A DNA stretch of 64,000 bases from the NCBI GenBank assembly GCA_003665825.1, contig QPFY01000010.1:930001-994000 (forward strand). The letters are read 5' to 3'. Below the pieces are notes generated by a model. That model saw only the letters and a program-made list of their open reading frames with translations. It did not search any database and was not told the DNA's origin. The translations under genes were made by a program, and so were the position numbers. The DNA comes from Microbotryum silenes-acaulis (Eukaryota; Basidiomycota; Microbotryomycetes; Microbotryales; Microbotryaceae). Positions within the stretch are counted from its first letter, which is position 1; every line of letters begins with the position of its first letter. This document shows positions 1-10,563 of this stretch, one piece after another.

Positions 1-1068
1 GCTATGCTGAGTGAGAACCACCGCAGCAAAACGTACCAAACCCTGGACGTTGGCAATCTTGAGCACCTGTAGGCCAGCGCACCTCGCGAACAAGGCGGTC
101 AAGCCCTTGATGGTCGCGGCGGTCAAGTTGAGATTGATCGATTGTAATCTTGACTCGGTAGCTTTACTCAAAGCGATAATCGCGGCGTCTCCAACTTTGG
201 TGCAGCCTCTCAGGTTCAACCGTTGAAGGGTCGGAAGGGCGCCGAGAATTTTGGCGACGGACGGGTCGGTGAGTTGGGTGTGAGTCGAGAGGTCGAGATC
301 GGTCAGAGAGGTGCACTGAGGTATCTTGGATAGGAGTAAGGTGGGTGCTGAGAGGGACGAGAAGGATAGCTTGGTCGTGGTTGGATGCAAGAAGAGCGCC
401 GCGAGTGAAAGGACCTGCCCGTGGAAAAATCGCTCGAGTGTCAGCGGGCGCAAACAGAAAATACCTTCTCGGGGGCTCGAGTAGGTGGCCACACTACTCA
501 CAGACACACCAGCGTTCTCATTCGTGGAGGGTTTCTCCAATTCGATCGTGCTTTCCCGCAACACCAAAGCCAAGAGCCGATTCGCTATCCCGCTCGGCAA
601 TTGCTGAATGGACTCCCTCAGCGCCATCAGATGCTGCGTCGAGGCTTGCGCGTCCCGATCAGGATTCCATCCAACACTGCTCGATGAAGTCTTTTTCGGA
701 CTGCTGCTGGTTCCCTTCGCTATTGTTGGGGATGGCAGTTTGATGGTCTGCATCAACGCCCTCGCTGCGACTCGAAGACTCGAATCAACGAGCGTAGGCA
801 CGCGATTGGTCGTTCCCGAGCCATCGACGCGGGGCAGGTCCCTAACGGAGAGGTAGGATCTGCCACCCAAAGCATGTTCCTGCTGGTGGTGGGCTGCGAT
901 GAGACGGGAGGTGTCGTCGCCGATCCCGGCGGCTCCGATCGGCTGCGAGACGGCGCGGCGCGAGGACGGCGTAGATGTGTGCGACCGCTTGAACCGTTTC
1001 GCGACTGGGTGCGAGTGGGACGTCGTCTTGGGTTTGGAGGTGTCGATGTAGTTGCGTTTGGGTGGCAT
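1..1068 (-). CDS. RNI-like leucine-rich-repeat protein, 3' end off window
   Basis: The gene starts with ATG at 1068 and reads leftward off the window. Exon 1 is 502-1068. An intron at 415-501 (GTGAGT...GGGCAG, phase 0) joins exon 2, which is open to base 1; a GTACGT at 31-36 may be a further donor, so coding may pause at 37. The N-terminal ~190 residues are basic and low-complexity (a start like MPPKRNYID, then KRFKRS). Exon 2 carries cysteine-type LRRs: [44 protein letters not shown]. This spacing is typical of AMN1, RAD7 and F-box/LRR adaptors of ubiquitin ligases. I see no F-box, so which family member it is stays open. The copia element begins only about 180 bp upstream of the start codon and may affect its promoter. 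Confidence 0.7.
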   Translation of the reverse strand, partial: MPPKRNYIDTSKPKTTSHSHPVAKRFKRSHTSTPSSRRAVSQPIGAAGIGDDTSRLIAAHHQQEHALGGRSYLSVRDLPRVDGSGTTNRVPTLVDSSLRVAARALMQTIKLPSPTIAKGTSSSPKKTSSSSVGWNPDRDAQASTQHLMALRESIQQLPSGIANRLLALVLRESTIELEKPSTNENAGVSVSSVATYSSPREGIFCLRPLTLERFFHGQVLSLAALFLHPTTTKLSFSSLSAPTLLLSKIPQCTSLTDLDLSTHTQLTDPSVAKILGALPTLQRLNLRGCTKVGDAAIIALSKATESRLQSINLNLTAATIKGLTALFARCAGLQVLKIANVQGLVRFAAVVLTQHS

Positions 1069-1253
1069 ACCCGCGTCTAGTCTCGGCTGCGGGGAGAGGG
1101 AGGACAGGGAGGAGCGCGAGCAGCGTGAACAGCGTGAGCAGCGGGAACAGCGGGTGACGTCGAGCGAACTGCGCCGAGACCGGCAAGAGGTCCAAGCTCA
1201 CGCGCTCTTTTTTATTGATTTGATAGACTTCATTAACAGCACAATTATATCAA

Positions 1254-1265
1254 AGGTTATGAGCC
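1254..1265 (+). other. Primer-binding site (initiator tRNA-Met anticodon arm)
   Basis: The stretch GGTTATGAGCCC is complementary to the anticodon stem-loop of initiator tRNA-Met. Copia-type elements prime reverse transcription from an internal tRNA-Met cut, so this fixes the left end of the internal region. Expected position is just 3' of a 5' LTR, which is not present here. Confidence 0.65.
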
Positions 1266-2815
1266 CACCGAACCTACCAGCGGCGGGCGACCCCGACGAT
1301 CACGGTGACATGGCATCTACGCCTCCTCTACCACCGTCATCAACGTCGATCCACACCATCGACGTCGCCTCCGCTACCTCCGTCACGCTCACCAAAGAGC
1401 AATTCGACGAGCTGATTAGGAACCAGCGCCCCGCACCCGCACAGGACGACGACGCACTCTCCATGCGTCAGCTACTCCCCCCAGTCAACCCCCCGGTCTT
1501 CCCACACGACTCGAAGCTTACGGAGGACAATTACGTTGACTGGGTCCTCACGATGCCGCCATGCCCGCCCTCTTGGGCTGGATTCAACGATCGGACGAAT
1601 CGAGCGACGGTCCTCGTTGCGAAGGCGGTCGTACCGACCAAACGCTCAAAATGGGATCGTTCTGGTCCTGCCCCGAGCAACTGCCCAGCTTGTGGTCAAG
1701 GCAAACACTGGCTCGACAAGTGTCCGGAATCGCGCAAGCGAGCCAAGTACCTCGAGCTCAAGAACGCCATGAAGGAACTCCAAGGCTCATCATCGCCTGC
1801 GTCCACGTTCGTGGCCACCGAGGAAGCATCCAAGGATCAACACCTGTCCGTCTTTTCTTCTGCTACGTTTACCAACATCGGGCCACCGGCGGAAATCCTT
1901 CTGCTAGACTCGGCGTCGGCGTGCCACGTCGTCAACGATGCGTCCTTCTTTGACGGCCCCCTTTCGCCTACCCCGCAAGTCCTGCAAGGTCTAGGGGGAA
2001 CGGTGAAGGCCTCGGGAATCGGCTCGGTCAAGCTCGTCTCCGATAATGGTACCAAGTTCACCCTCAACGACGTGATCTACGCCCCCGAGAGCCCTGCCAA
2101 CCTCATCTCGGTCCGGGCCTTCGACCGCAAAGGCGTTCGCATCACCTTCGAACACGGAGAAGTCGAGCTCCGCACGCCGCAAGGGTGCATCGCCACAGCA
2201 TCAGCCATCGCGTCCAGCGTTTACAAACTCAACGCTTCGGTCCAAGCTGCCAGCAAAGGTGCGCTACACACGCTCGTCGCCACCAAGTCCAATAGGCTAC
2301 CTCTACTTACCCTTCACCGGCGCTACGGCCACGCCTCTGTCCAGACACTTAAAAAACTGGCGGCCTCTGGCCAGGTGGAGGGTTTGGATTGGCCCTATAG
2401 TGACTTCGAGTGTGAAGACTTCACCTGCAACGCGTGCCTTGCCTCCAAAGCGCATCGTTTGCCTTTCCCCTCTTCGTTGTCGCATGCCGCGGAACCGCTT
2501 GCATTGGTGCACTCGGATGTCTTATCTTTCCCCGAGGAGTCCTTCGGCCATAAGCGGTACCTCGTCACGTTCATCGACGACTTCTCGAGGAAGACTTGGG
2601 TTTACCCCATCGGGCACAAAAGCGAGGTCCTTCCGACATTCAAGGATTGGCTTCTGGAGATCGAAAACGCCACAGGTCGCAAGGTCAAAACGCTTCGCTC
2701 GGACAACGGGGGCGAGTATGTCTCTACCGCCTTCAACGGCTACTGCGTAGCTCGTGGAATTCGTCGCGAATTGACCACACCGTACACGCCCAAGCAAAAC
2801 GGTCGAGCCGAGTGA
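1261..2815 (+). pseudogene. Copia Gag-protease-integrase segment, ends at an internal stop
   Basis: The open frame begins around the ATG at 1260-1262 and closes at TGA 2813-2815. In order it shows a very short Gag remnant, a CX2CX4HX4C zinc knuckle (1682-1723), a protease site near 1900 ([10 protein letters not shown]), an integrase zinc domain (LHRRYGH ... CNACLASK, ~2310-2445), and the integrase core with D ([10 protein letters not shown]), D (LRSDNGGEY) and E (KQNGRAE). Gag is much shorter than in intact copia elements, where a few hundred residues normally precede the knuckle, so an internal deletion is likely. The protease has DSA where DSG or DTG is usual. The stop lies directly after the catalytic Glu of integrase, where relatives carry Arg; a single CGA-to-TGA change would explain it. 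Confidence 0.85.
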
Positions 2816-3578
2816 GTCAACCGGTCGATCGTGGAGGGCACCCTGGCTCTTCTGTCTCACTCGGGACTCCCACGATCATGCTGGGACGAGGCTGCCATGT
2901 GTTACATCCACGTCAAGAACCTATCGCCTCACGCGGCTCTCGGTGGAGGCATCCCAAACAGTCGTTGGTCGGGCGCCACACCAGGCGTGGAGGGTCTTCG
3001 GGCATTCGGTTGTCGCGCCTGGGCCACCGTGCCGGCTCACCGACGGGACAAACTTGACCCAAAAGGGATCCCTCTGGTCTTCGTGGGTTACGATCGACAC
3101 GCGAAAGCCTGGCGTCTTCGTGGGTTACGATCGACACGCGAAAGCCTGGCGTCTTCGTGACCCCTCCTCGATGCGTGTGAGTCTGAGCCGAAATGTGACG
3201 TTCGTTGAAACCGAGTTCCCCTTCACGACCGCACCCACCCGCGTGGCGCAGCCGTCCATCCCGGGTTACTGGCCCCAGCCGCCACCTGTCGAAGCTCCAG
3301 CACCGTCGTCGGCTCCAACGCTTGTCGACCCTCCCCCGCGGCCACCTTCCCCAACGCCTGACGAGACACCCGCGTCGCCGGTTTCGACCAACTCGGCCGA
3401 CAAAGACGACACCTCGTCGACCACGAGCGCGACGACGGAGCCAGCCGTGAACTTGCCGCAGCCACCGCCGGATCCAGCTCCACTCGCCAATGTCAAGCCA
3501 CTTGGGAGTACGGCGACGTCGCCAAGGTTGGTCCCGATCCGGGGAAGTACGGTGAAGTCGACACTCGAAACATCATAG
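2816..3578 (+). pseudogene. Copia integrase C-terminal segment, frameshifted
   Basis: Downstream of the stop the same frame continues with integrase C-terminal sequence ([29 protein letters not shown]) to about 3110. A 37-bp tandem duplication (3077-3113 and 3114-3150) then moves the reading to the next frame, where the conserved [14 protein letters not shown] block and a Pro/Ser-rich linker follow to a stop at 3578. The linker frame and the reverse-transcriptase frame do not join, so another small indel must lie near 3480-3500. Confidence 0.8.
3077..3159 (+). repeat. 37-bp tandem duplication inside the copia integrase
   Basis: Two perfect 37-bp copies lie at 3077-3113 and 3114-3150, followed by 9 bases of a third (3151-3159). 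Both copies encode the same [10 protein letters not shown] block but in different frames. Because 37 is not a multiple of three, the duplication disables the polyprotein. Confidence 0.95.
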
Positions 3579-3613
3579 TTGGCCCCCGGACACGCCGCCA
3601 GCTCGTTCCCACC

Positions 3614-5287
3614 ATGATCACGCGGGAACAGCTCGTCGACGGCCCCGACGGACCCACCGCCTCCTTCAAGAGCCTGCTCCTCGCCTTCGCATCCACCAAA
3701 GCCGGCTTCGCAGATCACGACTTGACAGTTGTTCGCGATCCGGCCAATTGGGGCGACGTCATCCGATCGGGACAAGAGAATATTTGGGGCGCACCGGCAC
3801 AGGATGAATTCGATTCGCTTCTTAACGATTACGAGGTCTTTGAAATCATCGAATCCGGTGAGCTCCCCGCGGGTGAGATCCTCCTGCGATCGGGCTGGGT
3901 GTTCCGGACTAAACGCAACCAGCATGGCGACATCACCGATTACAAGGCGCGTCTCGTCGCTCACGGATGTGCCCAACGTCCTTGCCTTGACTTCGAGAAG
4001 AACTACGCCCCAGTCGTCAAATTCACGTCCATTCGAGCCCTCATCGCACTCGCCGCGGCCAACGGCTATCACGTCCATCAGGCCGACGTCAACAAAGCGT
4101 ACCTCCACGGCAAACTTGACAAGCCTCTGTACATGCGCGTCCCTCAGGGCATTGACCTGCCCGGCAAGATCCTCAAGCTGTCCAAATCCATCTACGGCCT
4201 TCGCCAGGCCGGCACCATCTGGAACGCTGAAATTGACTCGACTCTGCGGTCCCTCGGATACGTGCCCACCCGGTCCGACATCTGCATCTACCGCCGCGAA
4301 CACGACGGGCACTCTCATTACATTGCCTTGTACGTCGACGACTTGCTTTGGGTTGGCCCCTCTACCGCCGAGATCGACCGGGTGCTCGACACGTTGGAAC
4401 TCGCGTATGGCATCAAATGTCTTGGACCTGCCGAATACATCCTAGGCATCCAAGTCAAGCGTGGACAAGACGGATCTATCACGCTCTCGCAAGAGCGCTA
4501 CCTTCGGGACATCCTGGCCAGGTTCCAGTTCACCGATGCCAAGCCGGCGAGTATTCCAATGCAGCCAGGTGTCGTCCTTGACTTCGAGGACTTGTCGGCC
4601 ACTCCTCAGGATCGTACGCGCTACTTGCAGGCCATCGGTTCGTTGATGTACGCCGCCGTAGGAACTCGTCCGGACCTTGCCTTCGTGGTCAGCTACCTCG
4701 CTCGCTTCTCGCAGCAGCCCGGCCCGGAGCATTGGACAGCCATCAAGCAGGTCCTCCGCTACATCAAAGGCACGCTGGACTTGGAGCTCACCTATCGCAA
4801 GACCAGCCAACCACTCCATGGCTACTCGGACGCGAACTGGGGAGCCTGTCTAACGACCTCGCGATCGACCATGGGCTACGCGTTCATCTTGTCTGGAGCC
4901 GCGATCGCTTGGTGCTCCAAACGCGAGCACAGGGTCGCCAAGTCTACTACCGACGCGGAGTACCTCTCTCTTTCGTACACAAGCGGTGATGCCATCCACC
5001 TGAGCGAACTCCTGGCTGAACTTGGCGCTCCGGTCTCTGGCCCAGTCGTGCTCTACGGTGACAACCAAGGTTCGCTGGCTCTTGCGCAGCACCCGACCAA
5101 CCATCAGGGGTCTCGTCACGTTCGCATCTCGGAACACTACGTCTGCGAAAGGGTTGCTGAGAAGGAGATCGAGGTCCGCTACATCGCCACCGGTGACATG
5201 TTCGCCGATATCTTCACCAAAGCCTTGGGTCCCAAGCCGTTCATCTTCCATCGGGCGAATTTGGGTTTACGAGGTGCAGTGGTATGA
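3614..5287 (+). pseudogene. Copia reverse transcriptase-RNase H segment, intact open frame
   Basis: This 557-residue open frame covers all of the RVT_2 reverse transcriptase and RNase H. The RT part shows [38 protein letters not shown] and the catalytic YVDD (4331-4342). The RNase H part shows [31 protein letters not shown] and [12 protein letters not shown], then [15 protein letters not shown] near the C-terminus. It has no own Gag or integrase in frame, so it is not expected to be expressed as part of a polyprotein. In-frame coding also extends a little upstream of the first ATG (to about 3490). Confidence 0.9.
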
Positions 5288-5300
5288 CAGCACGGGGGGG

Positions 5301-5709
5301 TGTCAGAGTGTATATTGCTGTGTCATCCCACTTGTCTTCCTGATTATGATTAGTTACTAGTTGTTGATATTAGTCGCCTCGCGCGGCTCGTGCCTGCCTC
5401 GCGCGCGCTCCCTTAGCGCTTCTCTTCTTTCTCCAACTATCTTTACTATCATCTTCGGCTCTCGTACTTACGTATCTCGTGCCTCGGCTTCAGGTTAGTT
5501 ACTCTGCAATACCTCGAACGATCTTTACTATCATCTTCGGCTCTCGTACTTACGTATCTCGTGCCTCGGCTTCAGGTTCCCAAAAGGATACCTAGAAATC
5601 TTCGGAAAAGTCGGAGGGAATGCTGTTACGCACACTGGCAGAAGCCAGTAGTCCGATTCGCACCGACTATAGCCCACTATGAGCGCTAGTAACCCACCAC
5701 TAGCTGACA
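5301..5709 (+). repeat. 3' LTR of the copia element
   Basis: The LTR starts TGTCAG directly after a polypurine tract (CACGGGGGGG, 5291-5300) and ends CTGACA, giving perfect 6-bp inverted termini over 409 bp. Inside are two identical 58-bp direct repeats, 5439-5496 and 5521-5578. The bases just outside (ATTAT, 5710-5714) recur at 1244-1248 before the primer site and may be the target-site duplication. Confidence 0.75.
5439..5578 (+). repeat. 58-bp direct repeats inside the 3' LTR
   Basis: Copies at 5439-5496 and 5521-5578 are identical and separated by 24 bp. Such internal LTR repeats may hold promoter or enhancer elements of the retrotransposon; this role is inferred only. Confidence 0.9.
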
Positions 5710-5807
5710 ATTATTAATTAGAACGCCCCGCGACTGCCCACCGCGACTGCCCTCCGCGACTGCTTCGACTCCACCACGCACCCACCACAGCTTCAAACCA
5801 CCCCACC

Positions 5808-6484
5808 ATGCTCCGACTCGCACTACCCACGGACCAACTGATCGGCACCTCAACGCGCGTGATCCTCACCCGGTCGTACGCGACCAAACCCTTCAAGTCG
5901 GCCAAGAAAACCGGCTCCAAGGGCACGGGCGGAGGCAACCGAGGGCAGATCGAGCAGGCCGATTCGAGGATCGACCTCATCAGAAAGGTAAGTCGGGTGT
6001 GGATGCTTGAGGTGGTCTCTTTGGGGGAAGCGGTGTGTGCGCAACCCGCTGATTCGACCCCCGTTCGATGGCTGCCACTGCTCAGACGCTGTACGAATCG
6101 TCGCCCACGGACCAAGAACGACTGCAAGCCCTGTCCAAAGTCGTACCCTCGATCGAAGCCCACGAGACCATTACGAGGGCATGGGCACTGCATCGTCGTC
6201 AACAGAGGGAGGCCCACGAAGGCTCGTTGCGCGCAAAGTACGCCTCGATGCAGGCCGCGCTCCAGCTGCTCGAACAAACCTCCCCGCAGCTCTACGCCAA
6301 GGCGACCCAGGGGGACAAATTTCAGAACGTCGACCAGGAAGGGTACGGCAATGAGAGGCTCACCGGCATTGTACCGAGGGAATTGAGGGCGCCGATGGAA
6401 CTTGCAGGCAAAGTACGATGGGACTCGGAATGGACACGATCCACACCCGTCGCCGACGCCGAGCCAAAGCCAGCGACTGGATGA
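5808..6484 (+). CDS. MRPL28: Mitochondrial large-subunit ribosomal protein mL40 (Mrpl28-like)
   Basis: Two exons, 5808-5987 and 6086-6484, with a phase-0 intron GTAAGT...CTCAG, give 192 residues. The N-terminus (MLRLALPTDQLIGTSTRVIL, then RSYA) is a typical mitochondrial targeting sequence with an Arg-x-Tyr-Ala cleavage-like site. A basic Gly/Lys-rich segment follows. The helical core has the pattern of fungal mL40: IDLIRK, ETITRAWALHRRQ, a tyrosine-bearing repeat region, then TGIVPRELRAPMELAG and WDSEW near the end. The protein would be a component of the mitochondrial 54S subunit. The family assignment rests on these C-terminal motifs and is good but not certain. Confidence 0.65.
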
Positions 6485-6702
6485 AAGTCCCTTCGATCTA
6501 CGAGCGTGCGAACTGCAATGCAACAAAACAGAACTAAAACCACAAACAAAGAAATTTGGTATTACTGGGGAAAATGACATCGCCTATATACATACATGTC
6601 CAGGAAAAGCGAGCAGCAAAGACCTCCCTTGGTCTTCGTGTTTTTCGCGTCCGAGTTCGTGAAGATAATAATAAGAGGGAATAATGCGGTCACTCGTCGA
6701 TC

Positions 6703-8301
6703 TTACAATCCAGCTTGGTCCAACTGACGCGACCACTTCCTCCCCTCGGGACTGCCCTTGCCCTTCAACCTCGGCAACTCCATCGCATAGTACTCGCGGC
6801 AGTATTGGTCGAGCACACTGACCGTCGGTTCGGCCAACCGCGACCTCCACAGCAATCGAGGTCGTCGCGATCGGCCCCGGTACTCGTCATCACGGTCTCG
6901 ATCGTCGGGTTCGACTTCACTGTCGCTGCTGTACCTTGATCGGTGCGCGTACTTGGCCGCAGGGTGGCCGGGGTCCTCCTCGTGCGCCGAGACTCGCGCC
7001 GACGTCGACTCGACGAAATCTCGTTCGGTGGCGTACTCGACGTGCGCGACCACGTCTTCATCCGAGTCGACCGATTCGCGCAAGCCCTTGTACTGAAGTA
7101 GGGTAGGTAGAGGCTTGAAGGTGTAGGTCGTGTCGGCGGACAAGGCCGCTAGGTGGGGAGGATGGGGTTGCTGTGCATCCGCGGACCGAGACGCCGAGCC
7201 GGCGTTGTGGGAGCTGGAGCCTTCGCTTTCCGAATCGCCCTCGTCACCGGAAGAGGTATAGTCATCGTCGTCATAGTACTCGTCATCGAAATATCGCTCG
7301 TCTTCGGAATCATACTCGTCTTCGTACGTCACTTGCTGCTGCTGTCGTCGCCGAGCTGCTTGCTCGGCCTCGGCCTCGGCCTGCGCCGCTTGAGCCGCCG
7401 CGACCTTGTCCGCCTTGACCTTTTGAGCATTGAGCGCTTTGGCCTTTTTCACCTGGACGATTCGTGACCGGGGAAAATCAGGACTATGATCTCGACGATG
7501 AAGGAGGTGAAACGAAAAAATAGGTTGACATGAACTCACCTGAGCCATCTTGCCCTTGGCCGAATTGGCGACCCCACCTGCCAAGCCCTTGAACTTGTTT
7601 CCGGTGCTGCCAACGAGGCCCGCGACGCCGCCGCTCCGGCCACCGCCGCCGCCAACGGCCTTCGCTGCCGGAGCGGGTGTGGGTGTGGGTGCGGACGCGC
7701 CGCTCTCGATCGAAGCGAAGAATTGATTGAGCTTGATCGAGGGTGGCACAAAGCCTTTCTTGTGGTGGCTGGACGACGATGTGGGGTGGGGCGAGGTCGT
7801 GTACGACGCCGGTGTATGATTATGACTGGTGATGCTGGGGATGATGGCCGACATCATGTCCCTCGTCCTGGAAGGCGTCGGTCCCGGGCCCGCTGCAGGC
7901 GTCGATGGCGTTGAGGAGGTCGCTTGAGGGGTAGGACACGGCCCACCGAGAATTGCGTGGATCGATTCAGGCGAAGTTGGGGGTGAGACGAGTGGCGCGT
8001 TGTACTGCAGGATCGAAGGTGTCTCGGCCACCAGATCCAAACCCGATGACGCGACCTCTGAGAGAGACGCCTTGGTGGTCGACCTCGGACCGTAACACGT
8101 CAGTCCGGTGCTGGTGGCAGCGGACCACGAAGCCCAGGAGGACGACGAGTAGGATCCCGACGACGACGACGACGACGAGAAGGAGCCTCTGCTCGCGGCG
8201 GTGGACGACGACTGCAGTGAAGTAGACGAAGTCGAGGATGAATCACGTCGGTTCTGTGGTTGCTGCTGCTGCTGCTGCTGCACTGAAGTAACACGGCTCA
8301 T
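6703..8301 (-). CDS. Serine-rich, acidic protein of unknown function
   Basis: Exon 1 is 7540-8301 and exon 2 is 6703-7452. They flank an intron at 7453-7539 (GTGAGT...GTCCAG) that is 87 nt, in frame and free of stops. I chose ATG 8301 (MSRVTSV) because low-complexity sequence starts there; an upstream in-frame ATG at 8376 would add 25 residues. The protein has a Gln tract, long Ser tracts, a helix-forming Ala/Lys/Glu segment (KAKALNAQKVKADK), an acidic run with repeated Asp/Glu/Tyr around YEDEYDSEDERYFDDEYYDD, and a conserved-looking C-terminus (SVLDQYCREYYAMELPRL). The mix suggests a disordered regulatory or nuclear/cytoskeletal adaptor; I do not recognise a domain and assign no function. 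Confidence 0.6.
   Translation of the reverse strand: MSRVTSVQQQQQQQPQNRRDSSSTSSTSLQSSSTAASRGSFSSSSSSSGSYSSSSWASWSAATSTGLTCYGPRSTTKASLSEVASSGLDLVAETPSILQYNAPLVSPPTSPESIHAILGGPCPTPQATSSTPSTPAAGPGPTPSRTRDMMSAIIPSITSHNHTPASYTTSPHPTSSSSHHKKGFVPPSIKLNQFFASIESGASAPTPTPAPAAKAVGGGGGRSGGVAGLVGSTGNKFKGLAGGVANSAKGKMAQVSSCQPIFSFHLLHRRDHSPDFPRSRIVQVKKAKALNAQKVKADKVAAAQAAQAEAEAEQAARRRQQQQVTYEDEYDSEDERYFDDEYYDDDDYTSSGDEGDSESEGSSSHNAGSASRSADAQQPHPPHLAALSADTTYTFKPLPTLLQYKGLRESVDSDEDVVAHVEYATERDFVESTSARVSAHEEDPGHPAAKYAHRSRYSSDSEVEPDDRDRDDEYRGRSRRPRLLWRSRLAEPTVSVLDQYCREYYAMELPRLKGKGSPEGRKWSRQLDQAGL
8260..8282 (-). repeat. CAG trinucleotide repeat (poly-Gln)
   Basis: About seven CTG triplets on the + strand read as CAG on the minus strand and encode a Gln run just after the start of the serine-rich protein. 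Length polymorphism between strains would be expected. Confidence 0.85.
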
Positions 8302-8376
8302 ACGAGACCGACACCGACGACGGTTGGTATGCGGTGGTGACGCAAAGGAAACCCCGTGTCGGGGAGGTCCCCCCAT

Positions 8377-10563
8377 CTCTCGCCAAAAAAAAAACCTGGG
8401 GAGCCCCGCAGTTCTTTAGTTTGGTTCAAAAACTCAAACTCCCACTGTCCGAGCTAGTACACATCCCAACAAGTCCCCATTAGTCACGAGGACCGAAGTA
8501 GGTCAGGAGCTCGTATCGCGGAGCTTTACCTCTTCCCGGATGAACCTAGTGCAGGCATGTTTCGGAGAGGAGTCGAGTTTCGGTGTTACCGGTGGTGAGG
8601 TCAAGTGACTTGCTCGACCCCGACCGCCGGGGCCTCGCGCGCAACCAGTCAACGGCCGTCGATCTAAGATCAGTCGTCAAGCCGCGACAAGGCCGAGCCC
8701 ATCCCCGCTGCGACGGCTCCGTCATCGGAACACGGCTGACAAGGGCGGTAAACCTCGGCGAAGTGTGGTGGTGTAACTTGCGCAAGATCGACGCTGCAGT
8801 GCACACAAGTATGATTGCAGCGCAAAAATACGAAGAAATTGAATAATGAATATCGAGAGACCGACTCCCATCGGAAATCAGAGGGGCGCTCAGCTGCTGA
8901 GTGTGTCTTGTCTCACCGTGAGTCAATTCTTGTGAGCATTACATCATCGCCTGACTGAGCAGTCACGAAACTCTCCAGTTTCTTTCGACTCGACTGCAGT
9001 CGATGCATGACCCCTCACACCGGGAGCACGTAGTCTGCTAACTAATTTATCTGCCGGAAAGAAGAGATTTCGGCGTTGCAAACAAAGAAGACGAATACGA
9101 GTGGAAAGAGGACTGGAGAAAAAGGGGGGCAGGTCCTGAACGAGTCCGAAAGAACGGAACAGAACATCAACTCTCTCAAACACTGCCTCCACCTCTGAAC
9201 GAATCAAGCGTGCCGGGCCGTGAAGAGGCGATGAGAGGGCCCGAGGAGGACAAAACAAGAAAGAATGCGCGGCGATTCTTTCTCCTCCTGCTAGGTCCCA
9301 TCGATCGATGGCATGGAGTCTTGAGACGATAAGGCGGTGACGCGGACGAGATGCGGCTCCGAAGATCTCTTGAAAGGGATGTAAGATGGGAGTAGGGTAG
9401 GTGTTGTACATTAAAACTGATCGTAGACGATGCGACGGTTGGATGCGAAGACGAGGTAGAGGCGTTGCTGGGGCGGAATGGTAAAGCACTCTCCCAACGA
9501 TGCACCTTGACGATGACGAACGATTCCACGAATGCAAAAGCATCTCCTCCCCGAGGTTCAACCCGGGACAAAAAGGAGGAAGAGGCTAGTGAAGCAGGCT
9601 TGCGACCGATGGTTGCAAGAGTTCGTGAGAGGGCTCGCGACGATGGTGGGTGCGCGCTTAGAAGAGCTAGCTTTGCGACCTTGTGAAGAGACTGCCAAAG
9701 GTCACAAAACGACGAGCGTCCCCATGAACGAACAATGGATGACGAGGATGAACTCGGCTCTGGCTTGAGCTGCTCGAAGCGGTAAGGTCGTGGTCGTAGG
9801 CAATTGATGGTACAGTCGAGCGGGTGGTCGAAAAGCTGGACAGGGGATGGGGGTTGGTGCGTAGCTGAGCGATATGTCGAAGGCACTAAGGCCGGTATTC
9901 AAGTTCGATTCCCAAAAGAGGAGTTGGGTTGTCGAAACTCGGTAGAGGTGTATTAGGGGATAAGGGGCGGGGGGTTCAAACAGTCGGTCTCGAGACGCGC
10001 AGTCGGTCCTGCGCAACTCGCACGCTTGCTTTCGGTCACTCCCACAAGCCGGCACGATCGCGGAGGAGCCGAGCGAGGAAGTGCAGACTGCAACGCCATC
10101 GAATTGTTGTCCTTGACTGAACAGGACCAAGCCCAGAAAAAGGTGGGCTTGGAAAATTCACCGTAGCCGAACGCGCCAAAAAATGCGACGACCTTTGGGT
10201 GTGAGACGACCAAGGACAGGACTTGACAGGCAAGTATACAGTGGCTAGCGACAGCCGGAGTTGCAAATGACGTTGGTGGGGAGTTGAGTAGACGGCGAGC
10301 GGTGGTGGGTCGTGGTCGAAAGTGGGGATGGATGTGGCGGAGAAGAAACGGAGTCGGCCTTTGCGAGCGCAAGGTCTCCGCTTCGAGTCACCCGCCTTGT
10401 CCACCGAGTCCAAGATCACGTCCACGGGAGACGCGACAAAAAATGCGTCTGTCCACCGTTCGAACCAATAACACACACGCAACAGCTTCGACGACCTTGG
10501 GAGAAGAATATAAGGGGTTTGGAGGGGGGTAATGAGTCCGCAGGTCGAGGCGTACCCGTGCAT
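8377..10563. other. Intergenic, 2.2 kb, no supported gene
   Basis: This gap lies between the start of the serine-rich gene and the end of casein kinase 1, so it holds the promoter of the former and the 3' region of the latter. Long frames occur on the minus strand (for example 9176-9886), but they lack recognisable motifs and plausible splicing. I see no tRNA cloverleaf, although GGTTCAACCC (about 9556) and GTTCGATTCCC (about 9905) resemble tRNA B-boxes. Confidence 0.5.

Larger units (their letters stand above)
1250..5709 (+). mobile_element. Ty1/copia LTR retrotransposon, degenerate, 5' LTR missing
   Basis: The order primer-binding site, gag zinc knuckle, protease, integrase, reverse transcriptase, RNase H, polypurine tract, 3' LTR is the copia order. 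The primer-binding site (about 1254-1265) is complementary to the anticodon arm of initiator tRNA-Met, the half-tRNA priming known for copia elements. The 3' LTR is 5301-5709. No matching 5' LTR sequence lies before the primer site, because the neighbouring LRR gene begins at 1068. The coding region is broken three times: an in-frame TGA at 2813-2815, a +1 frame change from a 37-bp tandem duplication at 3077-3150, and a second frame change near 3480-3500. It is therefore a non-autonomous, dead copy. Confidence 0.9.

Noticed and set aside
3614..5287. Treating the 557-codon copia frame as an independent functional gene
   Set aside because: It is the RT-RNase H part of a polyprotein; upstream frames are broken and no separate start signal is evident.
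9176..9886. Long minus-strand open frame (236 codons) between the serine-rich gene and casein kinase 1
   Set aside because: Ser/Arg/Pro composition of random GC-rich sequence, no motif, no plausible splicing; likely chance or UTR.
9850..9920. tRNA-like A- and B-box words (TAGCTGAG ... GTTCGATTCCC)
   Set aside because: No acceptor stem or anticodon stem can be paired around them.
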